A DNA stretch of 64,000 bases from CAVZBT01 sp963773605 (lineage in GTDB: Bacteria; Acidobacteriota; UBA6911), in contig CAVZBT010000018.1 of assembly GCA_963773605.1 (NCBI GenBank), positions 138,850-202,849 on the forward strand. The letters run 5' to 3'. Within the stretch, counting starts at the first letter, position 1. The number at the start of each line of letters is the position of its first letter. Both the position numbers and the translations under genes were made by a program. This document shows positions 17,977 through 27,634 of the stretch, piece after piece. The notes below the pieces were generated by a model. It made no database searches. It worked only from the letters and a program-made list of their open reading frames with translations, and was not told the DNA's origin.

Positions 17977-18005
17977 TTTAAACACAGGGACACGGCGGCA
18001 CACAA
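17977..18005 (-). promoter_or_regulatory. Putative dacB promoter
   Basis: On the minus strand TTGTGT (18005-18000), a 17-nt spacer and TTTAAA (17982-17977) lie directly before dacB. Each hexamer matches consensus at four of six positions. The ATG follows after 9 nt, giving a leaderless or nearly leaderless transcript. Confidence 0.35.
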
Positions 18006-18136
18006 AGGTCTTCGGGAGGCCTCCTCAGGCCACCTGCGCTGCGGCGGCCGTTACTGGATGGAGATCCGCCGCCGATTAAGTTGTGAGACAATCGAGAAAT
18101 GCAAGGATGCCGAGGACGCGGAGGATCGCAGGGATC

Positions 18137-18736
18137 ATGCCGATAGTGCCCCTCGTGCTGGCGGCGGGAGACTCGCGCCGGATGGGCTTCCCGAAGGCGC
18201 TGCTGCGCCTCGGCACCCGGAGGTTTATCGAGGTCATCCTCGACAAGCTTGAACGCCTGCAGCTTGCCCGGCCGATCGTTGTCGTCGGAAACCACGCCTC
18301 CCTGATACAGCCTCACCTTGCCTCTCGCGATCTCCGCGTCCTGCTGAACCCTCACCCCGAGCACGGGCAGATCTCGTCCTTGCAGCTCGCCATCCGGAAT
18401 GCCGGGACATTTCGCGGGTGCCTGGTCTGGCCGGTCGACCAGCCTGCGGTCGGCGAAGAGATCGTCCGGCGCCTGATCGAGCTGTTTGACGATCGCGGGG
18501 CTTTGATCGCGATGCCGTGGTGCAGGGGAAGACGGGGGCACCCGGCGCTTTTCGGCCCCCGCCTGTGTCGCGAACTTTTGGCCTTGCCCGTCGACCAGGG
18601 TCCCAAGGAGCTGATCCGTAGCCATGCAGGCGAGACGGTACTGCTGGAAACGGACGATCCGGGGACGGTTGAAGATATCGATACACCCGCAGAGTACGAG
18701 GCCCTGCTGGAGAGGATCCGCGACGGGATTCGCTGA
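18137..18736 (+). CDS. MobA/MocA-like nucleotidyltransferase
   Basis: A 199-residue protein of the NTP_transf_3 group. The nucleotide-binding signature LAAGDSRRMGFPKALL (near residue 6) corresponds to LAAGxSxRMGxxKxLL. A metal-binding VWPVDQPAV segment (about residue 95) and RRGHPALFG loop follow. Related enzymes add CMP to molybdopterin (MocA), or transfer GMP (MobA), or activate sugars; the MPWCRGRRGHPALF loop resembles the MocA/CoxI-associated group. No molybdoenzyme genes are in view, so the acceptor is unknown. The ATG at 18137 is chosen, with AGGGA 5 nt upstream, because it begins at the first beta strand. The gene converges on the glycosyltransferase gene with a 12-bp gap. Confidence 0.75.
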   Translation: MPIVPLVLAAGDSRRMGFPKALLRLGTRRFIEVILDKLERLQLARPIVVVGNHASLIQPHLASRDLRVLLNPHPEHGQISSLQLAIRNAGTFRGCLVWPVDQPAVGEEIVRRLIELFDDRGALIAMPWCRGRRGHPALFGPRLCRELLALPVDQGPKELIRSHAGETVLLETDDPGTVEDIDTPAEYEALLERIRDGIR

Positions 18737-18747
18737 AACCGGCCGGG

Positions 18748-20341
18748 TTAATCGATGTTGGGACGGATTACCAGCGCATGCAGCCGGGCAAACGGCGCGG
18801 GCCAACTGAGGTGCTTCAACCCCTGGACCAGCGAGAAGAGCCCGGTGTAGAGAAAGCCGAACTGGAACAGCAGCAGAAACGGGATAACTCCATAAATCCC
18901 GAGGTCCCAGGCATAAAAGTTCACGAAACTGAAATAGATGCCCAGGGTGAGTTCGATGAAGGCCAGAAAGCCCACTTTGCCGCGGTATTTCTTGCGCTTC
19001 CAGTCACCGCGGTTCCCCTCGACGGAGAACTTCGGGGTGCGCACGAACGGGGTCTGAATCCCTAACGCCCCCTCCAGGACGGCTTTCGCGCCGCTGACGG
19101 TCATCCCGATGCCGACCGCCATCAGGCCCGGCAAGTACAGCAGCCTCCTGCGCCAGTCCTTGTGCAGGGCGCGCTGTGACACGACATAGAACGTAGTCAC
19201 GCTGCTGAAAGACAGGATAAAAAGCGGCAGGTCGATGAGCAACAGCTCGAACCACCCCTGGTTGAAACGGATGACGAGCGCGGGGAAGAGGATGATCGAA
19301 AGCGCGACCATGAGCGGGTAGGAGATATTGCCTGTGAGGTGGTACCACGCTTCCATTTTCTCCGCCGGGCGGAAATCGCCCCGGAGCAAGCGTCGGGAGC
19401 ACCTTCTTGCAGGTCTGCATGGCTCCCTTTGCCCAGCGGCACTGCTGCGACTTGAACGAGTTCATCTCGACGGGCAATTCGGCGGGCACGCGCAGGTCCG
19501 GGAGGAAAACGAACTTCCACCCCTTCATCTGGGCGCGGTAGCTCAGGTCGAGGTCCTCCGTGAGGGTGTCGTGCTGCCAGCCCCCGGCGTCCACGATCGT
19601 GGCGCGCCGCAGAATTCCGGCTGTCCCGTTGAAGTTGAAGAAGCGGCCGCCGAGGAAGCGCGTGAAACTCTCGAGCATGAAGTGGCCGTCGAGGAAGATG
19701 GCCTGAGTACGGGTCAGGAACGAGTAGTCGCGGTTGAGGTGATCCCACCGCCCCTGCACCATCCCGACCCGCGGGTCGGTGAAGTGGTGGATCGCCTTCT
19801 GCAGGAAATCGGCCTCCGGAACAAAATCGGCATCGAAAATGGCGACGAACTCGCCCTTCGCCGTTTTCAGCCCGTTTTCCAGGGCACCGGCCTTGAAGCC
19901 CGAGCGATCCTCCCGGTGGATATAGTGAATGTCCAAACCGACGCTGCGCCATCGTTCCACAGCGTTGGCCGCGATCACCCGGGTCTCGTCGGTCGAATCG
20001 TCAAGCACCTGGATGTCGAGCAGATGCCGCGGATAATCGAAGGAGCAGACGGCGTCGATGAGGCGCTCCATCACGTACATTTCGTTGTAGGAAGGGAGTT
20101 GGACGGTGACCCGCGGCAGTTCGTCGAACTCCGCCCGCGGCTGCGCGACGTTCCGCCGGTGACGGTGGAAGAGAAACACCATGATGTACCGGTGCATCCC
20201 GTAAAAGCTCAGGATTGCGAGGATTACGAAGTACGCCGTCACGATCGCCGCGTCGAAGCGGTCCATCTGATACAGGTACGAGATATTCCCGGATCTGAGG
20301 AACTTCTCGTAGGCCGACGTTGGTGCTCCGAACAGATGCAT
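18748..20341 (-). CDS. Family 2 membrane glycosyltransferase (cellulose-synthase-like), frameshifted
   Basis: A processive-type GT2 enzyme of about 530 residues. An N-terminal membrane segment (about 30-50) precedes the catalytic domain with the canonical aspartates: LDDSTDETR, FDADFVPEADF and TEDLDLSYRAQMKG, then QQCRWAKG (Q-x-x-R-W). Several C-terminal helices follow. The domain plan is that of bacterial cellulose/mannan/glucan synthases, so it likely exports a beta-linked polysaccharide or glycosylates a lipid carrier. The frame changes at about 19385-19392, between KKVLPT and LLRGDFRPAEKMEAWYHL, consistent with a one-base indel; both parts together are full-length. The start ATG at 20341 has GGGGAG about 6 nt upstream. 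No cyclic-di-GMP PilZ domain is visible. Confidence 0.83.
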
Positions 20342-20364
20342 AGGTCTCCCCACAGCGCGCCGGA

Positions 20365-20370
20365 AGTATA
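20365..20370 (-). promoter_or_regulatory. Putative -10 element of the glycosyltransferase gene
   Basis: TATACT on the minus strand lies 24 nt before the glycosyltransferase ATG, leaving room for the GGGGAG ribosome site. The best -35 candidate (GACAAC, 18 nt upstream) is weak, which would fit an activator-dependent promoter using the repeats at 20398-20427. Confidence 0.35.
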
Positions 20371-20397
20371 GGGATTCCCATTCGTCCGGTTGTCACC

Positions 20398-20427
20398 ACA
20401 ATGTCCCGCATTGTAATTAGTTGTAAT
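20398..20427. promoter_or_regulatory. Repeat cluster upstream of the glycosyltransferase gene, possible operator
   Basis: A perfect inverted repeat ACAATG-(5 nt)-CATTGT (20398-20414) overlaps two direct repeats TTGTAAT (20411-20417 and 20421-20427) spaced 10 bp apart, one helical turn. The block is AT-rich in a GC-rich surrounding and lies 28-57 bp upstream of the TATACT hexamer. Confidence 0.4.
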
Positions 20428-20493
20428 CGAGGGATGTGGCTCTGTGCGATGACCAGAAGACCTTAATGATCAGCAGTTTGCGCCGTGAAGACC

Positions 20494-21699
20494 TCATTCC
20501 CGGAGGAGCAGCCGGGCGCGGTAGATCCACTCTCGTTTTTCACGGCGGAAGAAGCGGGGATTGGAGCGGGCCTGCTCCAGGAGGGTGTTCAGCTGAACTC
20601 TCATTTCCTCCGACGCGCCCGTTTCCTTCAGCGCCGCTGCCAGCCAGTATCGCGCTTCCGGGTCAGATGCGCGCACTCCCAGGAAGTAACGGAGAAACTC
20701 GATGGCCTTGTCCGGTTGGCCCGTGTGCAGGTACCCCTTGCCGACCTCGCGGAATATGTCGCCAAGGCCGTAGTTGGGGGCGAGGCGGTAGGTTTCCTCG
20801 TATTGCTCGAGGGCTCCCGGCCATGCGCCCGCAGATTCAAGGACGCGGCCGATCTGGTAGTGGTACTCCGGCTGCCCCGGATCGATTTTGCTGGCGTGCT
20901 CGAGGTAGCGGCGCGCGCTGTCGAGGTTCCCGCGCTTGGCGTGCAGCAGCCCGAGCTGATGGTGAGCGTCCGCGTCTTGGGGATTGGTCGTCAACGCCAG
21001 CAGGTGATGCTGGAAATCGCGCTCCTGTTCGCGCCTCGAGGCCAGCGAGCGCAGCCTCTGAAACAGCAGGTACATCACGGGGATCATCAGGAAGAGGGGG
21101 AGCGCGTAGAAGACCGCCGTTATGGCGTAGAACAGCGGCAGCGTGATGGACGAAAAGGCAAAGACTCCGAGGGCGGCGGGCAGCGGTAGGAAATTCAACT
21201 CTCTTATTGCCCAGATCGAGTACACCGCCAGCAGCACTATGAGGACGAGCAGCCCGATGCTGATGCCGAAGAACGCGCCCAGGACCAGGAACTGCGGGGC
21301 GAGCCACTGTACGGGGGCAGAGGCGAGCAAGAGCAGTCCCCAGAGCCGGAACAGGACGGCGCCGTTCCTGCGGTACTCCTCCCCGGAAACAGTCAAGCCG
21401 CGGCCGTCGGCGGCGAAGACGTTGCTGAGCGCAATGACAGCCGGGACATAAATGACGGCAAAGAACCCGACCGCCTGGAGGAGGTTCAGCTGAAAGAGCG
21501 AATCGAGGAGACCCGGGTTAACCACCCCCCGAATGGGCTCCTGGAGGCCGGCATAGACCGAATTGCGGAAAAGGACGAAGGCGAGGAAACCGGCGGAGAG
21601 CCAGACCAACCCGGTGATTACGGCCTTTCTGCCGGCGATTGCGCGCAGCGGCCGAGTCCTGAAGGCTAACAGGCGCAGGGTATCCGGGAGCAGTGTCAT
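20494..21699 (-). CDS. TPR-domain inner-membrane protein
   Basis: A 401-residue protein. The N-terminal half holds about six hydrophobic segments (residues 22-250) and resembles the Yip1-like or polytopic scaffold found on acidobacterial TPR proteins. Residues 265-390 form tetratricopeptide repeats, with recognisable units DADAHHQLGLLHAKRGNLDSARRYLEHA and PEYHYQIGRVLESAGAWPGALEQY. Predicted to be membrane-anchored with cytosolic TPRs acting as a protein-docking surface. The ATG overlaps the response regulator stop by four bases (ATGA), so it is translationally coupled to the two-component system and may be part of its output or sensing. Upstream in-frame starts overlap the regulator and are rejected. 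Confidence 0.72.
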   Translation of the reverse strand: MTLLPDTLRLLAFRTRPLRAIAGRKAVITGLVWLSAGFLAFVLFRNSVYAGLQEPIRGVVNPGLLDSLFQLNLLQAVGFFAVIYVPAVIALSNVFAADGRGLTVSGEEYRRNGAVLFRLWGLLLLASAPVQWLAPQFLVLGAFFGISIGLLVLIVLLAVYSIWAIRELNFLPLPAALGVFAFSSITLPLFYAITAVFYALPLFLMIPVMYLLFQRLRSLASRREQERDFQHHLLALTTNPQDADAHHQLGLLHAKRGNLDSARRYLEHASKIDPGQPEYHYQIGRVLESAGAWPGALEQYEETYRLAPNYGLGDIFREVGKGYLHTGQPDKAIEFLRYFLGVRASDPEARYWLAAALKETGASEEMRVQLNTLLEQARSNPRFFRREKREWIYRARLLLRE

Positions 21700-22377
21700 G
21701 GGCTGAGTTTGTAACCTACACCGTAGATCGTCAGGATGTGGCGAGGGTTCTTGTAGTCGTTCTCGATTTTCTTGCGCAGCTTCACGATGAAGTTGTCGAC
21801 CGTCCTGTTTGTCGGGTAGTTTTCTGTTCCCCAAACCTTCTCCAGGATCTCGTCGCGCGACACCGGCTGATCCGCGTTCGCGTACAGGAGCTTGAGAAGC
21901 CCCACTTCATAGTGGGACAACGAGTGCTCTTTGTTTCCACGGCGAACGATGAAATGCTTCACGTCGATGAGACACGAGCCGATCCTGATCGCATCGGGGT
22001 CCTGCGCATACCGGGAACTGCGGCGCAGCAAGGCTTTCACCCGGGCGAGCAGCTCTCCGACGCTAAAGGGCTTGGTCATGTAGTCGTCGGCGCCCACCTC
22101 GAGCCCGCGGATCTTGTCGTAGTCCTGGGCTCTCGCGGTGAGCATCAGGATCGGGGTCGGGTATTTCAGGCGGCGCATCTGTTCGCAGACCTGGTAGCCG
22201 TTGAGGTCGGGGAGCATGAGGTCGAGGATGACGCAGTCCGGCTCCCGCCGGGCGACGGATTCCAGCCCCTCCCTTGCCGGTCTCCGCGGAAACGACTTCG
22301 TATCCCTCGAACTCCAGGATGTCCCTGAGCCCGCGAACCATCTCGCGCTCGTCTTCGATGATGAGGATCTTCTGCAT
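21696..22377 (-). CDS. OmpR/PhoB-family response regulator, frameshifted
   Basis: A DNA-binding regulator of about 226 residues. The receiver domain begins MQKILIIEDEREMVRG (acidic pocket), carries the phosphoacceptor in VILDLMLPDLNGYQ and ends with the switch lysine in DDYMTKPFSVGELL. The C-terminal domain is a winged helix (SHYEVGLLKLL, RTVDNFIVKLRKKIE, YGVGYKLSP). Residues 1-40 and the rest lie in different frames. The shift is in the run at about 22266-22275, where removing one G from AAGGGAGGGG restores the typical TGKEGLE helix. It is therefore most likely an indel error. It follows the histidine kinase by 64 bp and overlaps the TPR gene by four bases. Confidence 0.87.
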
Positions 22378-22441
22378 ATCGAGTTCCCGTGAGTGGAAGC
22401 GCCGCGCAGAGCCTCCCCGGCGCGAAGCGGCGGCCATCGAT

Positions 22442-23993
22442 TCAGGCCGCGGCCTCCGGCGGCCGAATCGGAATTCGGAGCGTGAATGTACTCCCCTTGC
22501 CGGGTGCGCTCTCAATCAGGACGGTGCCGCCGTGCATCTCGGCAACGTGCTTTGTGATCGAGAGCCCGATGCCGCTGCCCCGGATATTCCTGGCAACCGC
22601 GTTGGTGCCACGGTAGAACTTCTCGAACACCCGGTGCTGTTCGTCGGAGCGGTATCCCCAGCCCGCTGTCCTGAACCGCCAGGTCCACAAAGCCGTTATT
22701 GCGGCGCACCCTCACCCGGATGCTCTTCTCCTCGCCAGAGTACTTCACCGAATTGTCGAGCAGGTTGGAAAACGCCATCGTGATGGAGTTGGGGTCCGCC
22801 AGCGTGTCCGGGACATCGGGATCGATCTCGGCCGCCAGCTGGAACCCTTCGTTCTGGACGCGGTAGCGATACGCTTCGATCTGCTTGGCCACGAGCTGGC
22901 CGATGTTCGTTGGCTCGAATTGCTGGCGTTTGCCGTCCCGCTCGAGGCTGGCAAAATCGAGCAGGTTGTCGATCAGGCGCGTCATCCGGTCGCTCTCGGT
23001 GTGAATGATTCCGTAATACTCCTCCTTGGTTTTCTCCGTTTTGACGCGCCCGCTGGCCAGGATCTCGCTGAACATGCGGATCAGCGACAGCGGCGTTTTC
23101 AGCTCGTGGCTGACGTTGCCGATGAAGTCTTCCTTCAGCTGCCGCAGCTGCCGCTCGCGGCGGCTGGCCACATATATCACAACAAGGCTGAAGAAAGTCA
23201 GCGACGTGCTCAGGACGATAAAAAAAAGGTTCGTGCGGCGCTGGTTGCGTACGTTGCTCTCTATTTCGGTGTAGTTGCGCGGCACCACCTGGAGGATCCA
23301 CTTGTAGAGCGTCGTCGGGAAACGCATTTCGTAGAAATACTTCCCTGCCCTGTTGCGCGGCTCGTTGTAGACGCCGACGTTGTCGAAATCGACGATGCTC
23401 ACGTAGAAGTTCGTCTCCAGGTCGCGCAGGTAGCTGTTCAGCAGGGCGATGATCTTTTCGAAGCTCATCTGGAAGCAGATCAGGACCTTTTCGCCCTGGG
23501 CGTTCTCCTTCACGAGGTAGGAGACGAAGAAGTAGTTGTCCGGCCGTTCCTTGTGCAGGTGGTGGGTCTGGTTGGGCGACAGGTGCTCGGCATCCAGCTC
23601 GCGCACGGCCGACCGGATCGCCCCCCAGGAGTTCTTTATCCCGTCGGCGTACGGCGGGTACAGCGGATAGTTGTTCCGCATCCGAAAGAAATAGACTTGT
23701 TCGACGTTGAGATCGGCTTTCCGGATGCCATCGACCATGACCGGCCAGCGCTCCGGGTCGTCGACATCGACCATGTCCGCCAGGATCCGGTCGTTGTCGA
23801 TGATCTTCTGCTCGATCCGGTCGACGGTCTGCTTGGCGAGTTTGATGTTGGTCTGAACGAGGGAGGTCTCGGTCAGATTTTCGCGCCCGACGGTGTAGTG
23901 ATAGCTGACCAGGCTCAGGGTGAGGGTAGAGATCACGATTACGGCGATCGCCACCGCAACCGCGGTCGGGTTATAGAGCACCGGCACTCTCAT
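22442..23993 (-). CDS. Membrane sensor histidine kinase, frameshifted
   Basis: A class I sensor kinase of about 516 residues. A transmembrane helix (11-31) leads to an extracytoplasmic sensor region of about 220 residues rich in aromatic and charged positions, then a second helix (about 255-276) and the cytosolic kinase core. This contains the H box FIGNVSHELKTPLSLIR (His296), the N box NLLDNSVKYS, the G1 box DSGLGIP and the G2 box RGSGIGLSI. The frame changes at about 22645-22652, right after DSGLGIP, and the last 75 residues continue in another frame with SDEQHRVFEKFYRG. One surplus base explains it. It probably phosphorylates the adjacent response regulator. The sensed signal is unknown; the link to MprF suggests envelope or cationic-peptide stress. 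Confidence 0.86.
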
Positions 23994-24002
23994 AAGCTCA
24001 AC

Positions 24003-24008
24003 ATTGTA
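24003..24008 (-). promoter_or_regulatory. Putative -10 element of the histidine kinase gene
   Basis: TACAAT on the minus strand, 9 nt before the kinase ATG at 23993, with no recognisable -35 and no Shine-Dalgarno. It would make a leaderless kinase-regulator-TPR transcript separate from the mprF operon. Confidence 0.32.
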
Positions 24009-24028
24009 GCACCGGAACCTGCAGAAGT

Positions 24029-24048
24029 GGGCGGGGGCGTGCCCGCCC
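24029..24048 (-). terminator. Hairpin downstream of the VirJ-like gene
   Basis: A perfect 7-bp stem GGGCGGG/CCCGCCC with a 6-nt loop lies about 110 bp after the VirJ-like stop and just before the kinase promoter. There is no U-tract. It could separate the mprF and kinase transcripts or only attenuate read-through. Confidence 0.35.
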
Positions 24049-24158
24049 CGCGCCGCCCCATAGGCTACCCCAGCGTTGTCTCCTCGAATCGCCGGTTGAG
24101 CCGGGTCTCGGGGCCGCGCAGCCCGCTTCACATCGCACAACAGGGATCGAGCGCGGAA

Positions 24159-24992
24159 CTACGGTGCCCGGAGTTGGTCCTCGATCCACCGCAGCGAGGC
24201 CGCGACATGGTCAAGCACCTGTGGGGTCTTGTCGCTGAAGCGGTGGTTGGCGGCGTCCACGGGGATAAACCGTTTGGGCTCCGGGGCGAGGGCGAACAAC
24301 GTCTTGACCCGTTCGATCGGGTCCCACTCGTCGTGGGTGGAGTGAATCATCACGAGCGGAACCTTCAGGCGGCTCATGCACGGCCGGGTTTCGGCCATGG
24401 GTTCTTTGGGGTCTTTCTTCGTAATCCACATCGGAAAATCGGTCCAGTGCCACCCGAGCGAAGTCCGTTCAGGCAGACCCAGGGCGACGATCCCCTTGCA
24501 GCGGGCTACCGCCCCCCCCTGTCCGACGGCCAGGACCTCCAGCCCCGCGCCTTCGGAGATCCCGACGAGAACGGCGGCACCTGGGCCGGATCGCGCGGCC
24601 CAATCCAACAAAACGGCATAGTCTCCCGGGACGTCGGTTGGCTTCAACTCCAGGTTTTTGCCGGTAAACGAGGCGAGGTAAGCGCGGGCATTGAACCCGA
24701 CGACACGGTATCCCCGTGCTCTGGCGGATTCCGCCACCTCCACCGATAGCCCCACCCAGCCGAGATCGCCGCTGGTAACGATCACCTGGATCAGATGCGC
24801 CATCCCCGGTGCGGGATCATAGACGGCGAGCGACTGGATCTTGCCGCGCATATCGACGGATTCGACCCGGTAACCCGCGGGGAAGACCTCGGAGAAGGCG
24901 ACCACACCGCACAGCGCGAGCAATACCGTCGCGGTCGGCACGAGGAGAAAATGAAACCGGCGTGAGGGGCGGCGCAGAAAGAACACGATCAT
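24159..24992 (-). CDS. VirJ/AcvB-like alpha/beta hydrolase, probable lysyl-phosphatidylglycerol hydrolase
   Basis: A 277-residue protein with one N-terminal membrane segment or signal (about 13-34) and a secreted alpha/beta-hydrolase domain. The VirJ-family start of the domain is visible (VTSGDLGWVGLSVEVAESARARGYRVVGFNA). The nucleophile elbow is GISEG with Ser146, a likely acid is in HSTHDEWDP, and the catalytic histidine is in AANHRFSD near residue 250. In Agrobacterium and Rhizobium, AcvB/AtvA hydrolyses lysyl-phosphatidylglycerol and is encoded with the MprF homologue LpiA. Here the gene overlaps mprF by four bases (ATGA), the same arrangement, which strongly supports a synthase-hydrolase pair controlling aminoacylated lipids at the periplasmic face of the inner membrane. 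Confidence 0.82.
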   Translation of the reverse strand: MIVFFLRRPSRRFHFLLVPTATVLLALCGVVAFSEVFPAGYRVESVDMRGKIQSLAVYDPAPGMAHLIQVIVTSGDLGWVGLSVEVAESARARGYRVVGFNARAYLASFTGKNLELKPTDVPGDYAVLLDWAARSGPGAAVLVGISEGAGLEVLAVGQGGAVARCKGIVALGLPERTSLGWHWTDFPMWITKKDPKEPMAETRPCMSRLKVPLVMIHSTHDEWDPIERVKTLFALAPEPKRFIPVDAANHRFSDKTPQVLDHVAASLRWIEDQLRAP

Positions 24993-27634
24993 GAGCTACC
25001 CGGGGAGTGAGTTAGGGCGTTTTGTTGCCCGGCCTCGAGCCCCACGGGCCCGGGTCGGACAACCGGGGAAACGATGCCGCGCCACCCGCCGGCGATCAGC
25101 GCAGCCACACTGACGAGAGCCTGGGGCCCCAGCCAAAACGCCGGATAGGCAAGGTAGCGCGGCATCCAGAGCGGTTCGAACTTTTCTTTGAACTGGCGGA
25201 GGCCGCGAAAGTTGTACCAATGCTCGCCGTGCTGGAATACGAGGTTGGCCAGGCGTTCCTGCAACCTGGCCTGGCGCGCTTCGCCGACGGTGGCGAGCGG
25301 GGCCATCCCAAGATTGAACGTAAGATAGCCGCTTCCCTTGCCCCACTCAAACAGCCGCAGGAAGAGCAGGTCCATCACGCCGTTGGGGCACTCCGGGAGA
25401 TATCGCATCAAGTCTACGGAAAACTCCTCCTGCCTGGGACCGGTCAAGATGTTGGCGAAGGCAACGATGGTGCCGGACTTGTCGCGAACAACGGCGCAGG
25501 GGAAAGCGGCGAGGTAGCGCTCGCTGAAGAAGCCGATGGAAAACTGGCGCTCGTGCGACTTCTTGCTCCGCAGCCACTCGTCGGACACGCGGCGCAGATC
25601 CTGCATGTGTCCGCCCACCTCCTCCGGTTGCAGTACGGCGAACCCGTATCCCTCATTTCGGAACCGGTTCAGGACGTTACGCATCGCCTTCCCTTTGTTG
25701 CCCTGGATGCTGAATCGTCCCAAGTCTACGATGGCCTCTTCCCCCAGTTTGAAAAATGAATAACCGAAGTCGTGCAGGATGGGGATCCAGTGCGACGAGA
25801 CCTGATAAAACAGCAAAGACCGGTCCAGTTCCGCGGCCCTGTCCAGCAAGGAGCGTACAAATGCGCGCTCTGTCGACGGCGCGGTAATGGGATCCGAAAA
25901 CACGATCAAGTACTGCTGGGTCGTCCGGTACAGGCAGAATCCGTGATCCCCGGAGAAGTGGATGGACTTATCACCGTTGAAGACCATCAGGGGATTTGTC
26001 CCCTTCCCAAACGTGCGGAGCAAGCCCAGGGCGCGCTGGACTTCTTCGTCCGAGGGAGGCGCAAACCTGTGCGGCTTGCGCAGCACGAGGTATATCGCCG
26101 CCAGCAGCGAGAGCAGAAGCAGGACGCTCAACGTGCGCAGGAATCGCGCAGCCGAGGCGTGGTGTCCGAATGAGAGCAGAAGGGAACTGCTCAATGGTGT
26201 CCGTGCGAACGCGGCGAAACCGACCGCGGCAAAAACGAACAGCGCCAGGGCGATTGGGGTCAGGATGGCGATGGTAGTCCCCCCGGCCCTGCTCGGCACC
26301 GTAAAGAGCTTCGATTGGGTCCAGAGCACGGCGGCCGTGAGCAGCAGGACGATGGCTTCCTCGTAATCGAGCCCTTTCAACAGGCTCCCGACGGCGCCGG
26401 CCAGGAGCAGTGACAGGGTGGTCCGGTAGGCCGTCCGGTATCCTTTGCGCATTCCCCGCGCCAGTACAAACAGGAAGAGCCCGATGATCCCGGTGGCCAC
26501 GTGCGACGTCTCCAGCAGCGGCAGGGGTATGATCTGCCTGAGCACAGTGACACGGCGGGCGAGCGCCGGGGTCGCGGCACTGACCAGCATGACGCATCCG
26601 GAGACGAGGACCAGCACGGCGACGAACAGGCGTGAGGGGGCGGCCCATTTGACTTTCGAGTGCACCGCGCGACGCAGCAGCAGGAGCGTCGCCGCACCCC
26701 AGGGCAGCAGGTAGTAGAGGGCCCGGTAGGTCAGGAGCGATGCGGCGCCGCTTCCCCGGAAGTCGGACAACCGCGTCAACCAGAAGGCGTCGGCCGTGCC
26801 GAGGCCTCCTGGAATGAGGCTGGCCAGTCCGATGCCCTGGCCGAGAAAAAACATGCGTGCGACCGCAGCAGGAGGGAGGGCGATGCCGCCCGCCTTGAGC
26901 ATTGCGGCAAACACGGCGAGTGCGAGGAGCCAGTCCAGGGCGCCCAGCATCAAAAGGCGCGGCCAGGGAGAATGAAGTTCGCGCACCCAGTCCGGCAACC
27001 TGCGCCAGCCTTGGCATTGCCCGATCACCACGCCGAGGGTGCCGGCAAGCGCAAAAACCAGGAGCGCCTTCGCCGTGAGCGCCGCCACGCCTTCCCCGGG
27101 TAACAGGCATACGGCCAGCCACACCGCAAGGCCCGCCCCAAAGCCGATCGAAATGGATACGATTGCCTCTCGCAGAAGTTTGAAGCCAACGCCCATCGGG
27201 CGATAGAGCCAGAAGCGAATGGCAGGCCCCGCGAGCGGCCCCAGAGTCAGAAAATTGCTCCAGGCAAACGCCAGCGTACCGGTCCACCAGCGGTCCCGGA
27301 CTCTGATTTTTGGCGTCCGCAGGCAGAAGACATCGTAGAGGCCCATCACTGCGAGATTGGCGAGTGTGAGGACGGAAGCCAGGAGCAGCCATTGCGGAAC
27401 CTGGTTGTGCAAGGCGCTCCGGACTTTGTGATAGTCGATGCTGCGGACGTCCGACCAACTGGCGGCGACGACGACCGAAATAGTCAGCAGAGGCCAAAGC
27501 CAGCGGGCATTGGCCAGAATCAGGATCAGGAAGGGCGATTTGGGAGGAGGGCCAGACGGCAGCGCCGGGTCGCAACCCTGCCCTTCGGGACCGACGGTCG
27601 AGACCGGGCCGGCACTCACCGGGCATCCCTCCAC
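24989..27634 (-). CDS. mprF: MprF-like phosphatidylglycerol aminoacyltransferase and flippase
   Basis: An 881-residue protein. The N-terminal two thirds (about 35-525) hold some 12-14 hydrophobic helices, matching the UPF0104/flippase part of MprF, including the conserved RALYYLLPW segment. The C-terminal third (about 540-850) is the DUF2156 GNAT-like aminoacyltransferase domain, with GDKSIHFSGDHGFCLYR, FYQVSSHWIPILHDFGYSFFKLGEEA, SIGFF and LTFNLGMAPL. It transfers an amino acid, usually lysine or alanine, from aminoacyl-tRNA to phosphatidylglycerol, lowering the negative surface charge. The annotated GTG at 27634 has no ribosome site; an in-frame GTG at 27619 has GGAGG 8 nt upstream and may be the true start. 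It is 67 bp downstream of exbD and coupled to the VirJ-like gene. Confidence 0.9.
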   Translation of the reverse strand: MEGCPVSAGPVSTVGPEGQGCDPALPSGPPPKSPFLILILANARWLWPLLTISVVVAASWSDVRSIDYHKVRSALHNQVPQWLLLASVLTLANLAVMGLYDVFCLRTPKIRVRDRWWTGTLAFAWSNFLTLGPLAGPAIRFWLYRPMGVGFKLLREAIVSISIGFGAGLAVWLAVCLLPGEGVAALTAKALLVFALAGTLGVVIGQCQGWRRLPDWVRELHSPWPRLLMLGALDWLLALAVFAAMLKAGGIALPPAAVARMFFLGQGIGLASLIPGGLGTADAFWLTRLSDFRGSGAASLLTYRALYYLLPWGAATLLLLRRAVHSKVKWAAPSRLFVAVLVLVSGCVMLVSAATPALARRVTVLRQIIPLPLLETSHVATGIIGLFLFVLARGMRKGYRTAYRTTLSLLLAGAVGSLLKGLDYEEAIVLLLTAAVLWTQSKLFTVPSRAGGTTIAILTPIALALFVFAAVGFAAFARTPLSSSLLLSFGHHASAARFLRTLSVLLLLSLLAAIYLVLRKPHRFAPPSDEEVQRALGLLRTFGKGTNPLMVFNGDKSIHFSGDHGFCLYRTTQQYLIVFSDPITAPSTERAFVRSLLDRAAELDRSLLFYQVSSHWIPILHDFGYSFFKLGEEAIVDLGRFSIQGNKGKAMRNVLNRFRNEGYGFAVLQPEEVGGHMQDLRRVSDEWLRSKKSHERQFSIGFFSERYLAAFPCAVVRDKSGTIVAFANILTGPRQEEFSVDLMRYLPECPNGVMDLLFLRLFEWGKGSGYLTFNLGMAPLATVGEARQARLQERLANLVFQHGEHWYNFRGLRQFKEKFEPLWMPRYLAYPAFWLGPQALVSVAALIAGGWRGIVSPVVRPGPVGLEAGQQNALTHSPGSS

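Noticed and set aside
22920..24749. Long plus-strand open frame opposite the histidine kinase and VirJ-like genes
   Set aside because: It overlaps two strongly supported minus-strand genes. It also has histidine/valine-rich composition typical of a shadow.
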